From contig LSRX01000361.1 of the NCBI GenBank assembly GCA_001939145.1, forward strand, positions 332,721 to 396,720: a DNA stretch of 64,000 nt. Direction: 5' to 3'. Made by a program: the position numbers and the translations under genes. This document shows positions 21,829-35,545 of this stretch, piece by piece. The notes beneath the pieces were generated by a model. It saw nothing but the letters and a program-made list of their open reading frames with translations. It had not been told where the DNA came from and ran no database searches. Position 1 is the first letter of the stretch. Each line of letters begins with the position of its first letter. Source of the DNA: Symbiodinium microadriaticum (Eukaryota; Sar; Dinophyceae; Suessiales; Symbiodiniaceae).

Positions 21829-24827
21829 TGTCTAGATCCACATGCACACGCCCAAAAACACCAAACCCTACAAGCCCTTAGCTCGACCAAGCTAGTCTCA
21901 ACATGCCCACAGTTGAGAAATTTGAAGGTTAAACGGTATTAAGGCAGTTTAGGGCGACAGAGTTTTAGGGTTGGGGGTTATTGGCGAAAAGTAGCCAACA
22001 GTCAACACCCTTCCAGAAATGGAAACCTGCCAGAAAACGCACGATTGCTCGCAGGTAAGGGGCAGTTTTGCTATTTAATTATCCCTACCCCTACATTAGT
22101 CAGAAACCGTCCAAATGGTAAGGGTATGCATGTCGCAACAGCCGCAGTGCAGAGAAAGCTCTGGCCTGCCATTGCTTAAGCCCGACAGACATTTTGGAGA
22201 TGCTTGGGTTTCGACTCTCTCCCGAAACCCTAAGCCCCAAAGGTTCAGGGAGTTCTTGCAATCCTTGCAATGTGGGATGCAGCTTCCCATGATGTCCCTG
22301 TCTCCGGCTGAGGCTTTGAGGATCTAGACTTCGGGGCTTCATAGCTAGAGTGGGGAGTGGGGCTATGTTATATACTTCATAATATAGCTCCAAAGAGCCC
22401 TGAGGACAAGTACCACTAACTCTTCAGGCAAACGTAGGTCCTGATTTTGCAACCCTTAATCCGTTTTAAACCGAAATCAAAACCTGTCAGGGTGACTCTA
22501 AGCCGCCACCAGGCCTAGACGCACTGCACCGTTTGAGGCTTTAGAGTTTGTAGAGGTTCCGGTTTGTTGGATTCTCGGTGCCTGCACCCCAAGCCCTGAA
22601 CTGCTTTCGGCTTTACTACACAGCGCTCTGTGCAAAGGATAAAGCCTGCAAGGAGACCGGTCGCGGTGGGCTGTGCAAATAAAACTTGTCCATGGTTGGT
22701 CAAAACGCAGCTTGGCTTCTTTTGGAGTTTAAGGCTTTAGGGTTCGGGGTGTAGGGTTTATGTAGGGTTTACGGCTGCGGGTTTCGGGCTTCAATACACT
22801 CAAACTTTGAACCCTGGACCCAAACGAAGTTAACGGTTGAAACTCAATCAAGCTGTTGTTCTTGCTTAGGGCGCTAGGGCCTGCGAGCTTTGTTAGCTAA
22901 CGATGTTGAGGCATTGGGTTTTCGCAATGTTGTAGGCTTTCGGATTCGGGCTTCACCTTAGCATTGTCTTGACCGAGATGCATTTTCCCGTTCGGGAATG
23001 GGGTGGCGAACCTCGTCTTGTCGTCTCCAATACGACATTCACAACAGATAAAGCTCAGGATGCTCATTTTTGGAGCTCCTGCACGACAGTCCCGGCATCG
23101 TTAGGGTTTGGGGCTTGGGCGCAACTCTGTGCTGGAGATGTGCGAGACTCCTCAGGCTTGATGCCTTGGTATTGGAGAAACAAGATTATTTTCAAGCGTC
23201 TTGTCTTCAAACACTTGAAATGAGCAAGTTGCACAAGGTCTGATTCACGGAACCGGGTCGCCAACAGCCGTCGCTTTAAAAAAGTCGATTCATCGGACAT
23301 CTGGGACCTAGATGTGGCCCCTAAACCAAAGAATCCACCGTATCAAAACCGATAAAGTAATTGTCTTCAAGAATAGTCGTGGCGATCGTAGCCTCCACAC
23401 CCCTGTGCCTGAAAATTTAAGCCCCGCAACTTCACGGCGTGAGCACAAATACTCGGGTACCGGGATTCGAGTTTAGGGTGTTCAGGGTGTTTTGGGGATA
23501 CAAGACCCGAAACTGTACACCCTACACCCCGCGCTCTAAGACCAGACCCTGGCAATAGCAAGGGCTACTCAGCTGAGCGCCGCAAACTCTGTCTGACAGA
23601 CGTCCCTGGTCGGGCTTTGGAACCTACTTTTTTTGGGGCGTCCTGTGTTTTGCGGGCTTGGGAGTTAGGGGTTATGGTCAGCTTGCAGAGACTCTGGGGC
23701 TACGGCAAAGGCTACCAATGGAGAGGTATCAGAGAATGAAAGGTGGCAAGGAAGTCAGAGGCACCAAGGCCAAACAACCCAAACTGTTGGTGTTTCATGA
23801 TGGGTGTTCAGGCTTCGAAGTCAACGGGTTCGAGGTCCTTGAAAACCATGGTCTGTCGGAGTTGGAGGTTTGTGGAGATCTCAAAACCTTCTGTCAGCCC
23901 CGAGAATCTCAGAAGCGCGCTTAAGCGCTCATGACCAGTCACCCCGTAAAGGCCAACACCACACCCTCAGACCCTAAAACACCTTGTTTTGGATTCAGCC
24001 CTGAATCCTTATGAAGCCCTAGGCCCCAGGCACCTTTTTAAGTTCTCTTGAAACCTAAACTCCGGAGGCCGATTCTAGGATCACTGGCTAGAGTGAATCA
24101 ATGCAAATCGATTTCTACCCTGAAACAACGTCGCCGAACTTGGACAATCTATCTCATTTCGAACCTCTGAAACCCCAACCCTATGCCAAGGCCCTAAACC
24201 GTGCAAGCCTAAGCCAGAAGACCTCATGCCTATCGGGCTTAGAAAGACTTAGCAAATGTGGTAAACCTGACTGCATCAGGGCACAACAAGAGTGCAAGAG
24301 GTTAGCTTGTTGTCGAGCTATCCCATGGAAACAGGCAAGTTCCGGTCTCCTCCTATCCTGGATTCAGTCTACGCCCCTAAACCCCATAAAGGCCCTAAAA
24401 GCCCCACTTGCTGGCCCAGCTGCGAAATGAAGTTCGAATAAAGCTGCCCTGGCAAAGGAGCTTTGGATCTGGTATGGCTTCTACAAGTCTCTAAATGCTC
24501 AGCGGTTTAGGGTCGGATGATTCAAGGTTGTCATGACCCTATTTTCTAGACCCTAGCTAGAGCCCCAAAACAGCCTGCAGGGTCGCTGTTGGGAAGTTCT
24601 TTGGAGAGGCCAGCCGTGCACGCGGCAGCAATGCCGGACCTGGGCAGACCAGTTTGCATTTGCGTGCTACGGTGGTGCTGTGTTATCGGTGTACGCTTGT
24701 GCGGTGTAGCACGCTGTCATGCTTTGCGAGTGTCTCTCCCAATATAATCATAAATAAGTCTACATATAAGTCATATAAGTATAAAAGCAAAAAATATATG
24801 AATACATATATGAATACATAAAATATA

Positions 24828-24945
24828 TGTTATGTATATATATATATATATACACACATACATACGTACATACATGCTGGCAGCATACGTGCATACATAT
24901 CTACGTACATGCGTAATTACATGCCCAAATACCGACATACCTACC
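24828..24945. repeat. TA and TACN tetranucleotide tract
   Basis: A (TA)n run passes into imperfect TACA/TACG/TACC tetramers containing short palindromes (CATGCTGGCAGCATACG region). The sequence drifts gradually in composition rather than repeating exactly. Confidence 0.8.
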
Positions 24946-25039
24946 TGCCCGGATATTTGGGAGCAGGGGGGGAGGGGCGGGGAGCTCAGGCCCTCGATCG
25001 GACGTCTCGAGACACCCGCGAATTGTTTTGGCTTCACGT

Positions 25040-28000
25040 CAGTGGGCTTGGTTCACGGCTTCGGCAGCTTGGGGTTTAGTCTTTGTCATGTCTTTAAGGA
25101 GGGGCTCTATGTCTGATGCACGGGCAGGATTTGGTTCAGGAGTCTAGGGGCGCAATGCCCCGTGCGTGCTAGGGGCGCTATTATACAAAGTCTTCCAAAG
25201 TCTTCAACCCCTTAGATTTTGGATTTGAGCGTCGGCGTTGGGAGGGATTCGCCAGGCAGTGTGCGAGGATTGGTGCCTTTTCCTTATCAGCCTTATCAGG
25301 GTTTAAGGCATCTGGGATGTAGGACATTTTAGGGGTCGTTTATCTTCAAGGACAAGTCGCACTAAACAAATCGACGGCAGTCTAGCCTTCCACTTGCCGA
25401 ACAGCTGGTCGGCTTGATGCAGAGAATAGATCGATGCAAAAGGCTGTATACCACTTTCACCTAACACGAAACAAGAACAACAGCAAAGCCGTACGAACCT
25501 TGGACCTTAGCCAAGAAAAAGCAACGAGTGAACTCTTCCCAAAGATCACCAAGAGGCTCTCCTAGCCGTAGAAAACTCAAAACCCTATGGCCCGGGAGCC
25601 ACTGCACACCCTTAACCCTAGAGCTCCGAACTCTAAAGCTCAGCAGCTGTGGCTCCGGCCTGATGGCGTCGTTATGGCCGACGCCATAAATCCAATCACC
25701 CGCAAGGTGAACCCTAGGGGCTGGAGGATTTAGAGCATCGTTAAATCCGTTAAAGGTGTAGGCTCCATATCCGTCCGGCTCGACAGTAGTTTCAATCTTC
25801 GGGCTGAAAGTCTCAATGGGCAAGTCAGGCACTTGAAGGCATAAGCATCGCGAGGCTGTTTGGGTAGTTTAGCAAGCCTATACTATATAGATGGCTATGA
25901 ACAGCTGTAACCTCGTCATCAGGAACCCTCCATCATCTGAGAATCGTTGAAACTCTGCGCAGGAAGGTGCCTAAACCCTCAACCCTAAGAGAGAGCTCAT
26001 GTCTCGCTCTCGCTTCGGCTTCCTGCCGCTCTCATTCCCGCGGCCTTCATATGAAATCAGATGAAAAGGCTTGAAGCGACGGGATGTACTTGCACACCAG
26101 CAGAATGCCGACGGGCCTACAGTAACTGTGAAACTTGAAAGAACCTGTGTTCGCGACAGCTATGGTCGTTATCCTTTTGAGTACGACAGTCACACTGGTT
26201 CGATGCGTCGAGCCTGAAGCCTCTCGATCTCTGAAGGCGTTTTGCACAGAGCGGACGAAAGCAGTCGACGTCCACCAGGCCGGGACCCGGGTGAGGGTGT
26301 AGCTGTGGAGCCCCTAGGTACGGTAGCAGTCCCATCTCGGCACTTCTAGTTTCACAGTAACCCCAAAGCATCCTAATCAGGGTTACCTTCAGGACTTCAG
26401 GGCTAAGGGCATCTCACCGAACCAGCCTAGACCCTAAGCGAACGTTGTTCAAGCGACGTGGGAGGCTTCTCGAAACTTCTTGACGTGCCCATGTTCATGC
26501 ACCCGATCATCACCGAAGCAGCAAGAGCTACTATTGAGTGCATGCTTCCCTTTTCACGGAATGCATCCAGAGCTGAATTTCGGGTGGACTTCATATCGTG
26601 GAGTGTCAACGTGCCTTTGCCTGTTGTGAAACATATAAAGTTGGTTGGGGTGTAACATGCAGGTCTGAAAAAGTAAGGCTCAACCTGTGCTTGTGTTCAA
26701 GAGGCCCCCATATGAGAAGGGTCCAAAAGGAAGCCTCCGCTGAGAAGAGTCTTCAGCCACATATCCTGCAGGCTTTGAAGCCTCAACCAGTGGACAATAC
26801 GGACCCAAAGAAGAGCGCAAATTTCCGAACAGCTAACCTGACACAGGGTTTTTGACCCTCTATTTAAACCTAAGTCTAAGTAAGTACGCCAGCAACAACC
26901 CGCAGCTGTGAGACCGAGGTTCCCGTTCTTGGAGTTGAACATCGGCACGAACTTTCCTGAGCCAGAAGATTGCAAACTTTCCGTGAGGGTCTTAGGGTCT
27001 TGGGGGGTGAACTGTTTTAGTGCCTGGGTTCGGTTGCCTGCCCGTCAGCTCAGGGCTTCCCTACTTGTCGGGTGACCCAGGGAAAGTAGGGGATAGCCTG
27101 CGGGGGTTGGCACTGGGTTTCCTATCGAACCAACACAAGCTACCTATTACAATTCGACTGCTTGATAGGCATGACATGCTGACAGGCGGCGTGCGATGGC
27201 AATCTCCCACAGGGAAAAGAAATGGTGCGACCAGGCATACTGCGTCTTGACCTTTTGCATTGTCAAAGCTCTCCAAGGCGCGATGGATCGCATGTCTCTC
27301 AAAAGTCGTAGATACGTTCCGATCAGGCCGGGCAGGGAAGGAATCACACAAGATGTGTCCGTGACAGTCAACCCCAAACCCAACCCTGTGGGGCGCTAGC
27401 ATTCGCCTCGGTGGGATTCGGATGCGCAGAGCTCAGGTGTGGAAACGGCCCCGGGCTCCGTCTAATAGCACAGGAGTCGTAATGATGAGAAGCAGATTTG
27501 GGGTAGATGCAGTATGTTAAAAAGCGACTACACTAAATAACGGGATGTTTCTACTAATGATTCAGACCTCTATATTATCCTTCGGGCGTGTTACGGTTTT
27601 GGGTCTGGCCGGTTTGGAGTGGAGGATTGCGCTTCAGGGCTGTCGTACGGAATAAAGCACAGCGAAGTTGTTGTTCAATCCACCAGAAGCAGCCGTAATG
27701 CTTTGCCCGGGCTGAGCAAAGCTCTAAGCAAAACCAAACCACAATGAACCTGGCAATTGTTATCCCACCCTTGCCACCGAACTCCCCCAGGCTCACTTCA
27801 TGTATGCAGGTTCTACGCCGGAGATGTATATATAGGAACGATCGCTACGCAGTCAGCAGCTGCTGTTGCGGATGTAGCCTCGCCAAGTTGTGTGTGAAGG
27901 TTTTGTGTTGGGACTTCCTGTTTTCGATTCGGACTGGCTGCTGGGCCCATGCTCCAAATAGGGCCACCAACATCCTCAACCCAAAGCCCAAACCCCTTTT

Positions 28001-30360
28001 GCAGCTGGACTCCTTGATGCCAGGCAAGTTGCCACAGACTGTTCGCAAACCCAACACTCTCAAACGAGCCCTCTACAACCCCATATAAGAATCATCAACA
28101 ACCTCATTAAGCTCATACGGACCCTTGAACCCCAGAAGGGCTCTGTAAAACTTGCCAAACAGCATAAGAGCTCCATTAAAACACAAAAACCTCTGCGCAC
28201 CAGGAGGAGGCCTTGGTCGAGTTGATCAGGTTTCTATCGCCGTGCACCGTGAGGAGCAAGTCACTATCCTGCTTAGGGCTTGGGATTTCGAGTTTAAGGT
28301 TTTTCGTGCCGATGGGTTTAGGCTAGAGTTTGCGGTCTAGGCGCAGCCTAGCTTTTTAGGATTTGCTGTGCAGTTTTCCTTGCGGCACTCAGAGTTTAAA
28401 TCTTATGGTCATGGGCTGCGAAGGGTTCTACATGGTTCTACAGGAGGTTGCAAGAAACTTATGTGTTTTTCGTAGGGGCTATTTGGCGGATTTCAGGGCT
28501 CTTAAGATAGGGCAGTCTATATCATGAGCAATGTGCTGCCCTTGTTGTGCTAACTTGGCTTAAGATCCTGACAAAGAACCTAGTCCAAGCAGCAGGATCT
28601 TTCCTGAGCATCCACAGCATTGAGACGCACAAGAAATAAACCATTTCACGGAACGCCAAGCCCTCGAATCTATCCTTACGCAACCGGAAATCTTGAGCCC
28701 TGCTAAACGGTTCTAAGTTCCGCTTCTGGCGACGGTGTTTCGGGTTGAGAGCTTTACGGACTCCAGAAGTGGGGATTGCCTGAAAGTCGAGAGGCCATTA
28801 ATCCTTTCACAGCAAAACTATACGACATTGTCGCACACATCATTGTGGCGTTGCAATGCTTGCTCGACTTTGTAGCCACAGTTGTTCATGATGCTTTCTA
28901 GCCGGGGTGCTCAGAATTTAACCATGAGCCAGCTTCTCAGAAAAGGGCACATGAACTGCGAACTGCTACATGATGGGGCAATTCGTGTTTAGGGTTCAGG
29001 GGTTTAGGTTTCGGGCTTGGGGTAGGCTACATCTTCTAGGTAGGTGTCCAGTGAGCCCCAGTCCTGGTCACCAAAGATCTGGCCGATCTTCCCTGGCGGA
29101 GGAAAGGACCGAATCCCGGGATTCAGCTTAGAGCTTGCGGATCACGTGAAGATAGGTGCTACGACAGACTACGCGGCACCCTGATCCGGATACAGCTCAA
29201 ACCGCCAGGGGCCAGAGCCCCAAAGAGCCTCGTGTAATATAACCCGTAAACGCGGGACGCTCCGAACAGACGTCAACATCATCTCCAGAAGCAGTCTTGC
29301 AGCTTAGCAGGGCCCCTTGCACCTCTCTGGACTCTCGGCACAAAGGCGTAAGGCTTAGCGGAAGCAAACGGCTGAAAGCGTGAACGCGCAAGTCGAAATC
29401 CTGGCACCTATAACACTCAACCAACATCACACAACTCACTGCACATCTTTCCCCACCTTACCATGGCCTACGTTGCTTTGTAGCAACCCTGTACCAAGTA
29501 AGTGTCAAGCACACTGCAAAAAATGTAGGTTCTGGTAAGTCTAGGTCCCAGGTAGCGCTGTATCTAAGTGCCAGGCAATGGGGGAACTTTCTGAGTAACT
29601 ACTTGAATTTCCGCCTGTCATGGCATCATCATCGACGAAATACAGAACCTCAGCGCATTCTTGGCAAAATCTTGAATACCCTGAATGCTGAACCAGGAAT
29701 CGGAGGCACTGGCGCGATATTCGGTTGTGGAGATTTCTGTTGGTCCGTTCAGACCCACCAAGTTTTGCCCCCTGGTTACGTAGAGGCCTTGTACAGGGGC
29801 CCGGTGAAGGGGGGGGGGGACTAGACACCTGAACAGGCAATGTAGCTGCCAAGGGAGCAGGGGTTTAGGTCCTTTGGGGTTAGGGCGAGGGACCGCTTTG
29901 ACCCCTTTAAAAGCCGTCATGCCCCAAATCATAGATCAACTAACAATCCCATAGAACTCTACCGCCCCTGCAAGTAAGCCTGTTTACGGCGTAGGCTCTG
30001 GGGCTTGAGGCGTTGAGCTGTCAGGTTTAGGCGTTTCAGCGAAGTGTAGTGTTTGGTAGTGTTTAGGTTGTTGTTTGCACACCCGCTTAGCTGACGAGGT
30101 CGCACAAGGCTTTAGGGTGAAGGGTTTGCAATCGAGCATGCAAGGCTTCGGGCTTGGGGGTGACGTGTCAGCGATCACAAACAAACCTCCAAGTGTGCAA
30201 GCATGGGAGATCTTGATCGCATCCCTACACCTCCTAACCACTGAGCCCCGCACCCCAGTCCTTTTTAAGCAAATCCTGTGAAGTGGAGTCTTCCGATCAG
30301 GATCTTCAGCTTGCGGCACAAAGCCATAAGCCCTATACCCAAGTAGTTGTTGAGGCCTTT
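25040..30360. other. Mixed anonymous and telomere-like sequence, no recognised gene
   Basis: Scattered CCCTAAA/TTTAGGG-like words are mixed with unique sequence. The more unique parts are 25400-26700, 27020-27560, 27740-28120, 28500-28980 and 29560-29830. ORFs of 60-123 codons occur on both strands (for example minus 25461-25832, minus 25-27 kb shadows, plus 26458-26655 and plus 27196-27399). I see no motif that identifies a family, so they are noted as possible exons only. Confidence 0.35.
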
Positions 30361-30375
30361 TCTTTACATGGTTTC

Positions 30376-30520
30376 TATGTGTATGTATGTGTGTATATAT
30401 ATATATATAGATGTCTCTTTATCTATTTTTTATATAGTTATTGATTTAAATATACACATAATGTATGTATGTGTATGGTATCATATATGTATATAAACAC
30501 ACGCTATACATGATGCATTA
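30376..30520. repeat. TATG/TA/CACA microsatellite cluster
   Basis: Short (TATG)n, (TA)n and CACA-rich runs form an AT-rich patch of about 150 bases. AT-rich sequence with TATA words continues to about 30740. Confidence 0.75.
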
Positions 30521-30759
30521 CACATGGTAGCTTCGGGCCCGGGATATTTGACCAAGCTCGGGCCTGACGTGGCCGGTCCAAAAGCTCCAAACACCGAAAC
30601 TTGAAGCCGACGCCCCTAGCTTTCGACAACCTCAAGCACGTTATACGACATATCATATATAAGGTAAGAACATATATAGAGCATCATCTATGCAAGGCAA
30701 TACAACAAACATATCTGTATATATTATACCAAAATGTACAATAGTTAGGGCCTGAAAGA

Positions 30760-32250
30760 GTCGGCGTGTAGCCGGGACCTGACTATGACAAACCCGACAC
30801 CCCCAAAGTACCTGTAACTTAAAATGCCGAAGCTTAAAATGCAGTCGCCCGCAAAAAACCTTCAGCCCCTGTCCACTCTGGAGCTTGAAGCCCTGTTTTT
30901 TCGTCAAAACCCTCCTGGCACTTTCTACTACAAGAATCAGCATGAACGCAAAGACCCCTGCCGGCGAGCCAGCTGCAGGTGCGAAGTGGGATTTTGCCAC
31001 CTCGGGATTGACGTGGCTCAACCGTCTTAGGCTTGGGCTCGAGATTCTTGTTTGATGTTTCAAGGCTACTTCTGCAGCTTTGCTATTACGAACTTGGGCA
31101 TTGTGCACGGACGGCCAAGTCACCATGCTTCGCGGGTTTGGAGCGTCGGTCTTCCATATTCTGTGAGGCCTCTACTACAGTAGAGGCTTGAAACAAAGGG
31201 TTTGCCCAAATTTCGCGAAATAGTAGCTACTAGTATCATTATGTCATTGACACCGCAGCATATCCTAAACTACGCCCCGGAGCCTCTGAACCCTCTGTCC
31301 CAAACCTGTCAATGTTTCTTTAACCCCGAGACTTGTAAACCCGAAGTGCAAGTCCACTTCAGCGGTGGGCTTGAGCACCAGATCTTCGAGGGCTCTACAG
31401 TTTTCAACTTGGGGTTGCAGTGCCGACAAGAGCAACCACCCACCCCCTCCCCCCCAAAACAAAAGAAACAAAACAAACAAGAAACCGCTTTGTTTGTTTA
31501 GGGGCTGCAGTGCACATGCTCTCATTCCAAGCCCTCGAACGAAAGCCTTCACCCACAAACCCCTGAACCCCGCGGAGCCCGGAGCTCTCTAGCCCCAAGA
31601 GAGGAACCAATGACCGAGGCTGGCGCAGGGGGGCGACGCAGAGATTAGAATCGAGCTTTGAAGAAATCTCTCGTCAACTGCTAAGCTCTATCCCGCGCGC
31701 GCTAAACCGCAGCTCTGACGGCATACTGCCTTAAACCCTCATTTAAAATCCCATGTGGCCGGGTTACCTGAAATTCGCCATGCTCTCCGATTCAGAGCTC
31801 GCGCAAGCAACAATCGTGATGTAGACCGTCACTGACTGTGACATTGTCATCAAACTCGGGAATGGCAGCAGAACTGTGCATGAGAAAATAGATCTTGCTG
31901 CGTGGAGTTTGGGGTTTTGAGCTGATCGGGTGGTTGCTCTGAACCTGGCTTCCGTGACAAAGTTTGCAAATGCAAGGTATCCACCTGTGTCACCGGAAAA
32001 TGACGCACAAAAATACACAAACTAAATAACTATTCCTAAACCTGGTTCTAGTCTTAGCGCCTTAACTGCCAACCCAACTGTTCAAGGCATCGGCCGTCGC
32101 TTCCGCGTCTGTGTGGAGCGTCCTCGGGCGCGTAAGATCCTACACTGAGGCCCTTGCAAGAATTACTGCGTTAGCTGTTTCTCAGGGCTTCTAGTAACCA
32201 AAAGATCGAAATTATTTTCAAGTACCGGAAAGGATACCTTAGCCAGAACC
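30760..32250. other. Anonymous sequence, partly telomere-like
   Basis: Short C-rich words occur at 31260-31340 and 31550-31590, and the rest is unique. ORFs at minus 30653-31126 (157 codons), minus 31265-31558 and minus 31764-32018 have no recognised domain. A C-rich run at 31439-31456 is followed by an AAAC-rich stretch. Confidence 0.35.
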
Positions 32251-32258
32251 GCTAAGTA

Positions 32259-32296
<38 letters not shown>

Positions 32297-32605
32297 TAGT
32301 CGTAGTACAGTAACTAGCAGTAGATAGCAGAGGTCTTGACACAAATTCGTCGTCCTGTAGTCGTGCACATAGTGTTAGCCATCGTCGCAGAAGTAGCTGT
32401 AGTTGTACCATTGTAACATTGTAGCAATTGTAGTCGTAGCCCAAGAGTTGTTGTTGTTGTTGTGGTGGTGGTGGTGGTGGTGGTGGCGGTGATAGTGGTA
32501 GTAAGCAGTAGCAGATGTACGGTACCAGCAGTAGTAGCAGAGGGATGAGGAAGAGGAGCAGGAGGAGGAGGAGGAGGAGTAGCAGTACGTGGCCATTGAC
32601 TTCGT
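32259..32605. repeat. Drifting triplet tract starting with (GTC)13
   Basis: (GTC)n at 32259-32296 (about 13 copies) is followed by GTA, GTT, GGT and GAG/AGC triplets with the same three-base period. On the minus strand the frames read poly-Asp, poly-His, poly-Asn and poly-Ser. It belongs with the triplet tracts at 14.7, 15.2 and 41.2 kb. No coding function is supported. Confidence 0.8.
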
Positions 32606-32619
32606 CGTCAACGCTGCCG

Positions 32620-34130
32620 TGGTAGAGGTCGCAACAGTACTTGCCGTGAAACTTAAAAAGTCACTGTCGCTGTCGTATCTGGACCTTCTTTTTGATCAAC
32701 ATTTGTCGATTTCAAGCAGCTAGCACCGAGCCATCATACAAGAATGCATCACGTGCTACGTGAAAGAATGCCGCAGGCAGCCAAGGTGCAAAAAAGTTGT
32801 GATGTAATCGATCTGGTTTAAGACCTCGTCGTGTCGAGCATTCTCTTCGTTGCAAACGGTTTATCTACTCTTGGCAAGCTTTCCCGGCCTCCGACCACGG
32901 GAGCTCAATATGATATTCAGATCCAATCCCCTTAATCAGCACCGCCTTCCCTAGACCGTAGACGACAGCGGAAGAAGAGCTGGGATTATCTTTTACCACC
33001 CCAACCCGTTCGTGCTTGGATATGCAAGCTTGGCTTCAAACCACCCACACCTGCTTCTATGCAAGGCTCCTAAGCTCTGCCACGAAGCACTACTTTACGA
33101 TTACCGGGTACTGCAAGCTAGGGTTTGGTAGCGTACGCCCAGCAGTTATTTGCATAGCGCTTTGGGGTTTGCGGGCCTGAACTTGGGCCACCCAATGAGA
33201 GCAAAGGTTTCCCTAAAACCGACACCACTGGCAGAGACGACGGGGCTAATAATTACGCTGGATCAGGCATTGGACCTTGAAGCGTTCTGGTTGACTGAAC
33301 CTGCTCTCGTCTCCTTTCCGCCGCTGAAACTTCAGAGCCCTTGCAGAACTGTTCAACCTAATCAGCTGCACCTGTAGGCTATTCTACAGACTCGAAAAGG
33401 TGATCCGTGTCTATCAAACTCAATGCCTGGGCCAGCGAACTGCAGCGCTTCGAATAGTGACCCGGGTAGAATCACAGCTGGCTTCGTGTTTCAGCAGCTT
33501 GAGGGTGGTCGTTAGCTTGCAAGCCGACATAAGCCGACCAAACCCTAAACTTCAGACAGCAAAGCGGCAAACTTGTGCCAGGGGTTTGGGACAATTCGGC
33601 CGCTTTCGGACGCCGGAATCCTTGGGTGCAGGGAGACGGCGCTCTTGTATCTGTCGGGTCTATCGGGTTCAAGGGCTTCTTGTACATATCAACCTAGCCG
33701 GCTGCGCACTTCTGTGGAGTGCGCGTGTGCGTGGGCATGTGTTCCTACTACGCAAGTGCCTACGTGTAGCAGCGAATATTGCTGAGTCTGCGCGGGCACG
33801 CGCGACTCGCCTGTTTGCTTATTTCTGCTAGCCTGCTACCCAGTACCGTACACGTATACCGTGTCTCGCAGATTTTCACGTAGTTAGTAGTTCGTGCTCC
33901 TATACCGTACTCCCTAAACCCTCGACCTCAATTATGGGTTTGAAGATGTCGAGTCTGAGGTTTTTGGGGTTAGGCTTGCTCCGGATCTGCTCAGCGATGC
34001 CGTGTTTTCGATGGTGGCGCTAGTCGCGGTGATGCGAACGATGATAGATCATGACGACCTTGCTCATAACGTGGCAATGAATGCATGCATGTTTGTAGTT
34101 TACGTGTGGAGTTCATGTACGTATGAATCT
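32620..34130. other. Unique sequence with weak plus-strand ORFs
   Basis: This stretch has few telomere-like words. A 75-codon ORF (33150-33377) and a 143-codon ORF (33400-33831) on the plus strand are the longest. The latter contains a segment derived from telomere-like words and no recognisable domain. Recorded as possible exons only. Confidence 0.2.
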
Positions 34131-34139
34131 ATGTAACCC

Positions 34140-35330
34140 ACAACTATTCAAGCATGCAGGCACTCAAGTCACTTAAGTATGTTCTCAGCCTGGTAAGTAA
34201 AAATGCCAGCAAAGCCTAATTCAAGCTTTAACCCCCCCGCCCCCCCCCAATCCAGCACCTGGGCTGTAGCAGCCTCGCGTCGCCAAGATCACGTCTTGGA
34301 ATTTCGCTAGTCTCCTAACATAGACTCAAGTCAACGATTCAGGTCGCTTGGGGATCCCTGATTCTGCAGGGTGTGCGAGGCTTCAAAATCTTGCAGGAAA
34401 CATCTTGGGAAGGCTGTGTGTTGACTCTTTGGTTTGGGCTCATGGCTTCTATAGACGTCGGGCGTCTGGAAAGCCAGGGCTTCTTGGGGGGTTGCAAATT
34501 CGGCACTACCCTGAACCCCAAGCTTCTAAGCTTTGGATACGGGGCAAGGCTTTGTTTTTCGGGGGGGAGGGGGTAAGGAAGGATTTAGGGCTTATAGGGT
34601 TTAGGGACCCTGGGACTCACCAAAATACCGAACAGCAAAAACATCAAGCTTTAGAGGCTACATGGTTTAGGGTCTGCCTGGTCCCGCATTAATTACTCAC
34701 AAGCCACAAGCCCAACATCGGGCCGTAAACAATCCCCAACCCCTATAGTTCCAGAATACTCTGAGTTTAAAGCGCAAGAGCTTGACGCGAAATGTCCTGG
34801 TCGAGCCTTGAGCTTTAAGCCCGAACTTCCTTCGGAATGTTGGCTCCCCAGTAGCATCCCCCCTGACCATTTGCCTAAGATCAGCTTTACTGCGAAACCC
34901 CAGAACAAAAGAAGCAAACACGCATCACTGAGGGAGCCATCCCGACGTAACAGCTGAGCGTGATATACGCCATCCTCCACCTCAATCCCCAAACCAGTTC
35001 ATTGATCACAAACAGTAAACGCCCACTCCCAAACCGCTGAGGCACCAACCCCTACACTATCCCACACTCTTAACCCCTAAACCCTTAAAACTCCTCCAAA
35101 CCTCATCGAACTGTTGAGATTCCTTGCAGAACTATAAACCATACAGTTTACATTCCCTAACCTTGAACACCATAACATACCCAGAAACCCTAATGATTCA
35201 GGCACCTACATGAAACCCTAGAGCACTCCAAGAAACCCTTCTAGGGACCAATCTGACCAGCTTCCCTCTCCACCCGGGAACTTCCCTGCGACCGACCTTC
35301 CGTCCGCGAGGACCGCCGCCCACATGTCAT
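34140..35330. repeat. Degenerate telomere-like sequence, mainly C-rich
   Basis: CCCTAAA-like words are dense from 34980 to 35250, with G-rich words at 34570-34615. A C-tract lies at 34233-34248. No gene is recognised. Confidence 0.6.
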
Positions 35331-35337
35331 CCACCCT

Positions 35338-35545
35338 TTCTAATCTTTCGACCTTGAAACAGGTTCTCCAGGGGGGCTTTGAAAAGCCCGGTTCTAACCT
35401 CTAGGCGGGCTTGTAAGAAACCGCTTCGAATTTCCAATCTCTCGACCTTGAAAGGGTCTCTAGACCCTAGGGGGTTTTCCAAAAGCCCGTTTCCAATCTC
35501 TACAGGGCTTGTAAAAACCCGTTTCTAATTAATTTCTAATCTCTC
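35338..35545. repeat. Tandem repeat, unit about 95-100 bp, 2.2 copies
   Basis: Two imperfect units (35338-35430 and 35431-35531) share the phrases TAATCTTTCGACCTTGAAA / CAATCTCTCGACCTTGAAA, AAAAGCCCG and GGGCTTGTAA in the same order. A third unit begins at 35532 with TTTCTAATCTCTCG. Confidence 0.75.

Larger units (their letters stand above)
20580..24760. repeat. Degenerate telomere-like sequence with anonymous segments
   Basis: C-rich blocks lie at 20600-20690, 21060-21190, 22440-22510 and 23940-24090, and G-rich blocks at 21950-21990, 22725-22790 and 23460-23490. Three plus-strand ORFs (22969-23223, 23658-23924, 24101-24430) and one minus-strand ORF (21285-21890, 201 codons, interrupted by an Arg/Glu/Gly-rich microsatellite translation) have no recognisable domains. 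Any of them could be an exon, but none can be supported. Confidence 0.45.

Noticed and set aside
32163-32611. Minus-strand ORFs with poly-Asp, poly-His and poly-Asn
   Set aside because: They result from the drifting GTC/GGT/GTT triplet tract, with no non-repetitive domain attached.
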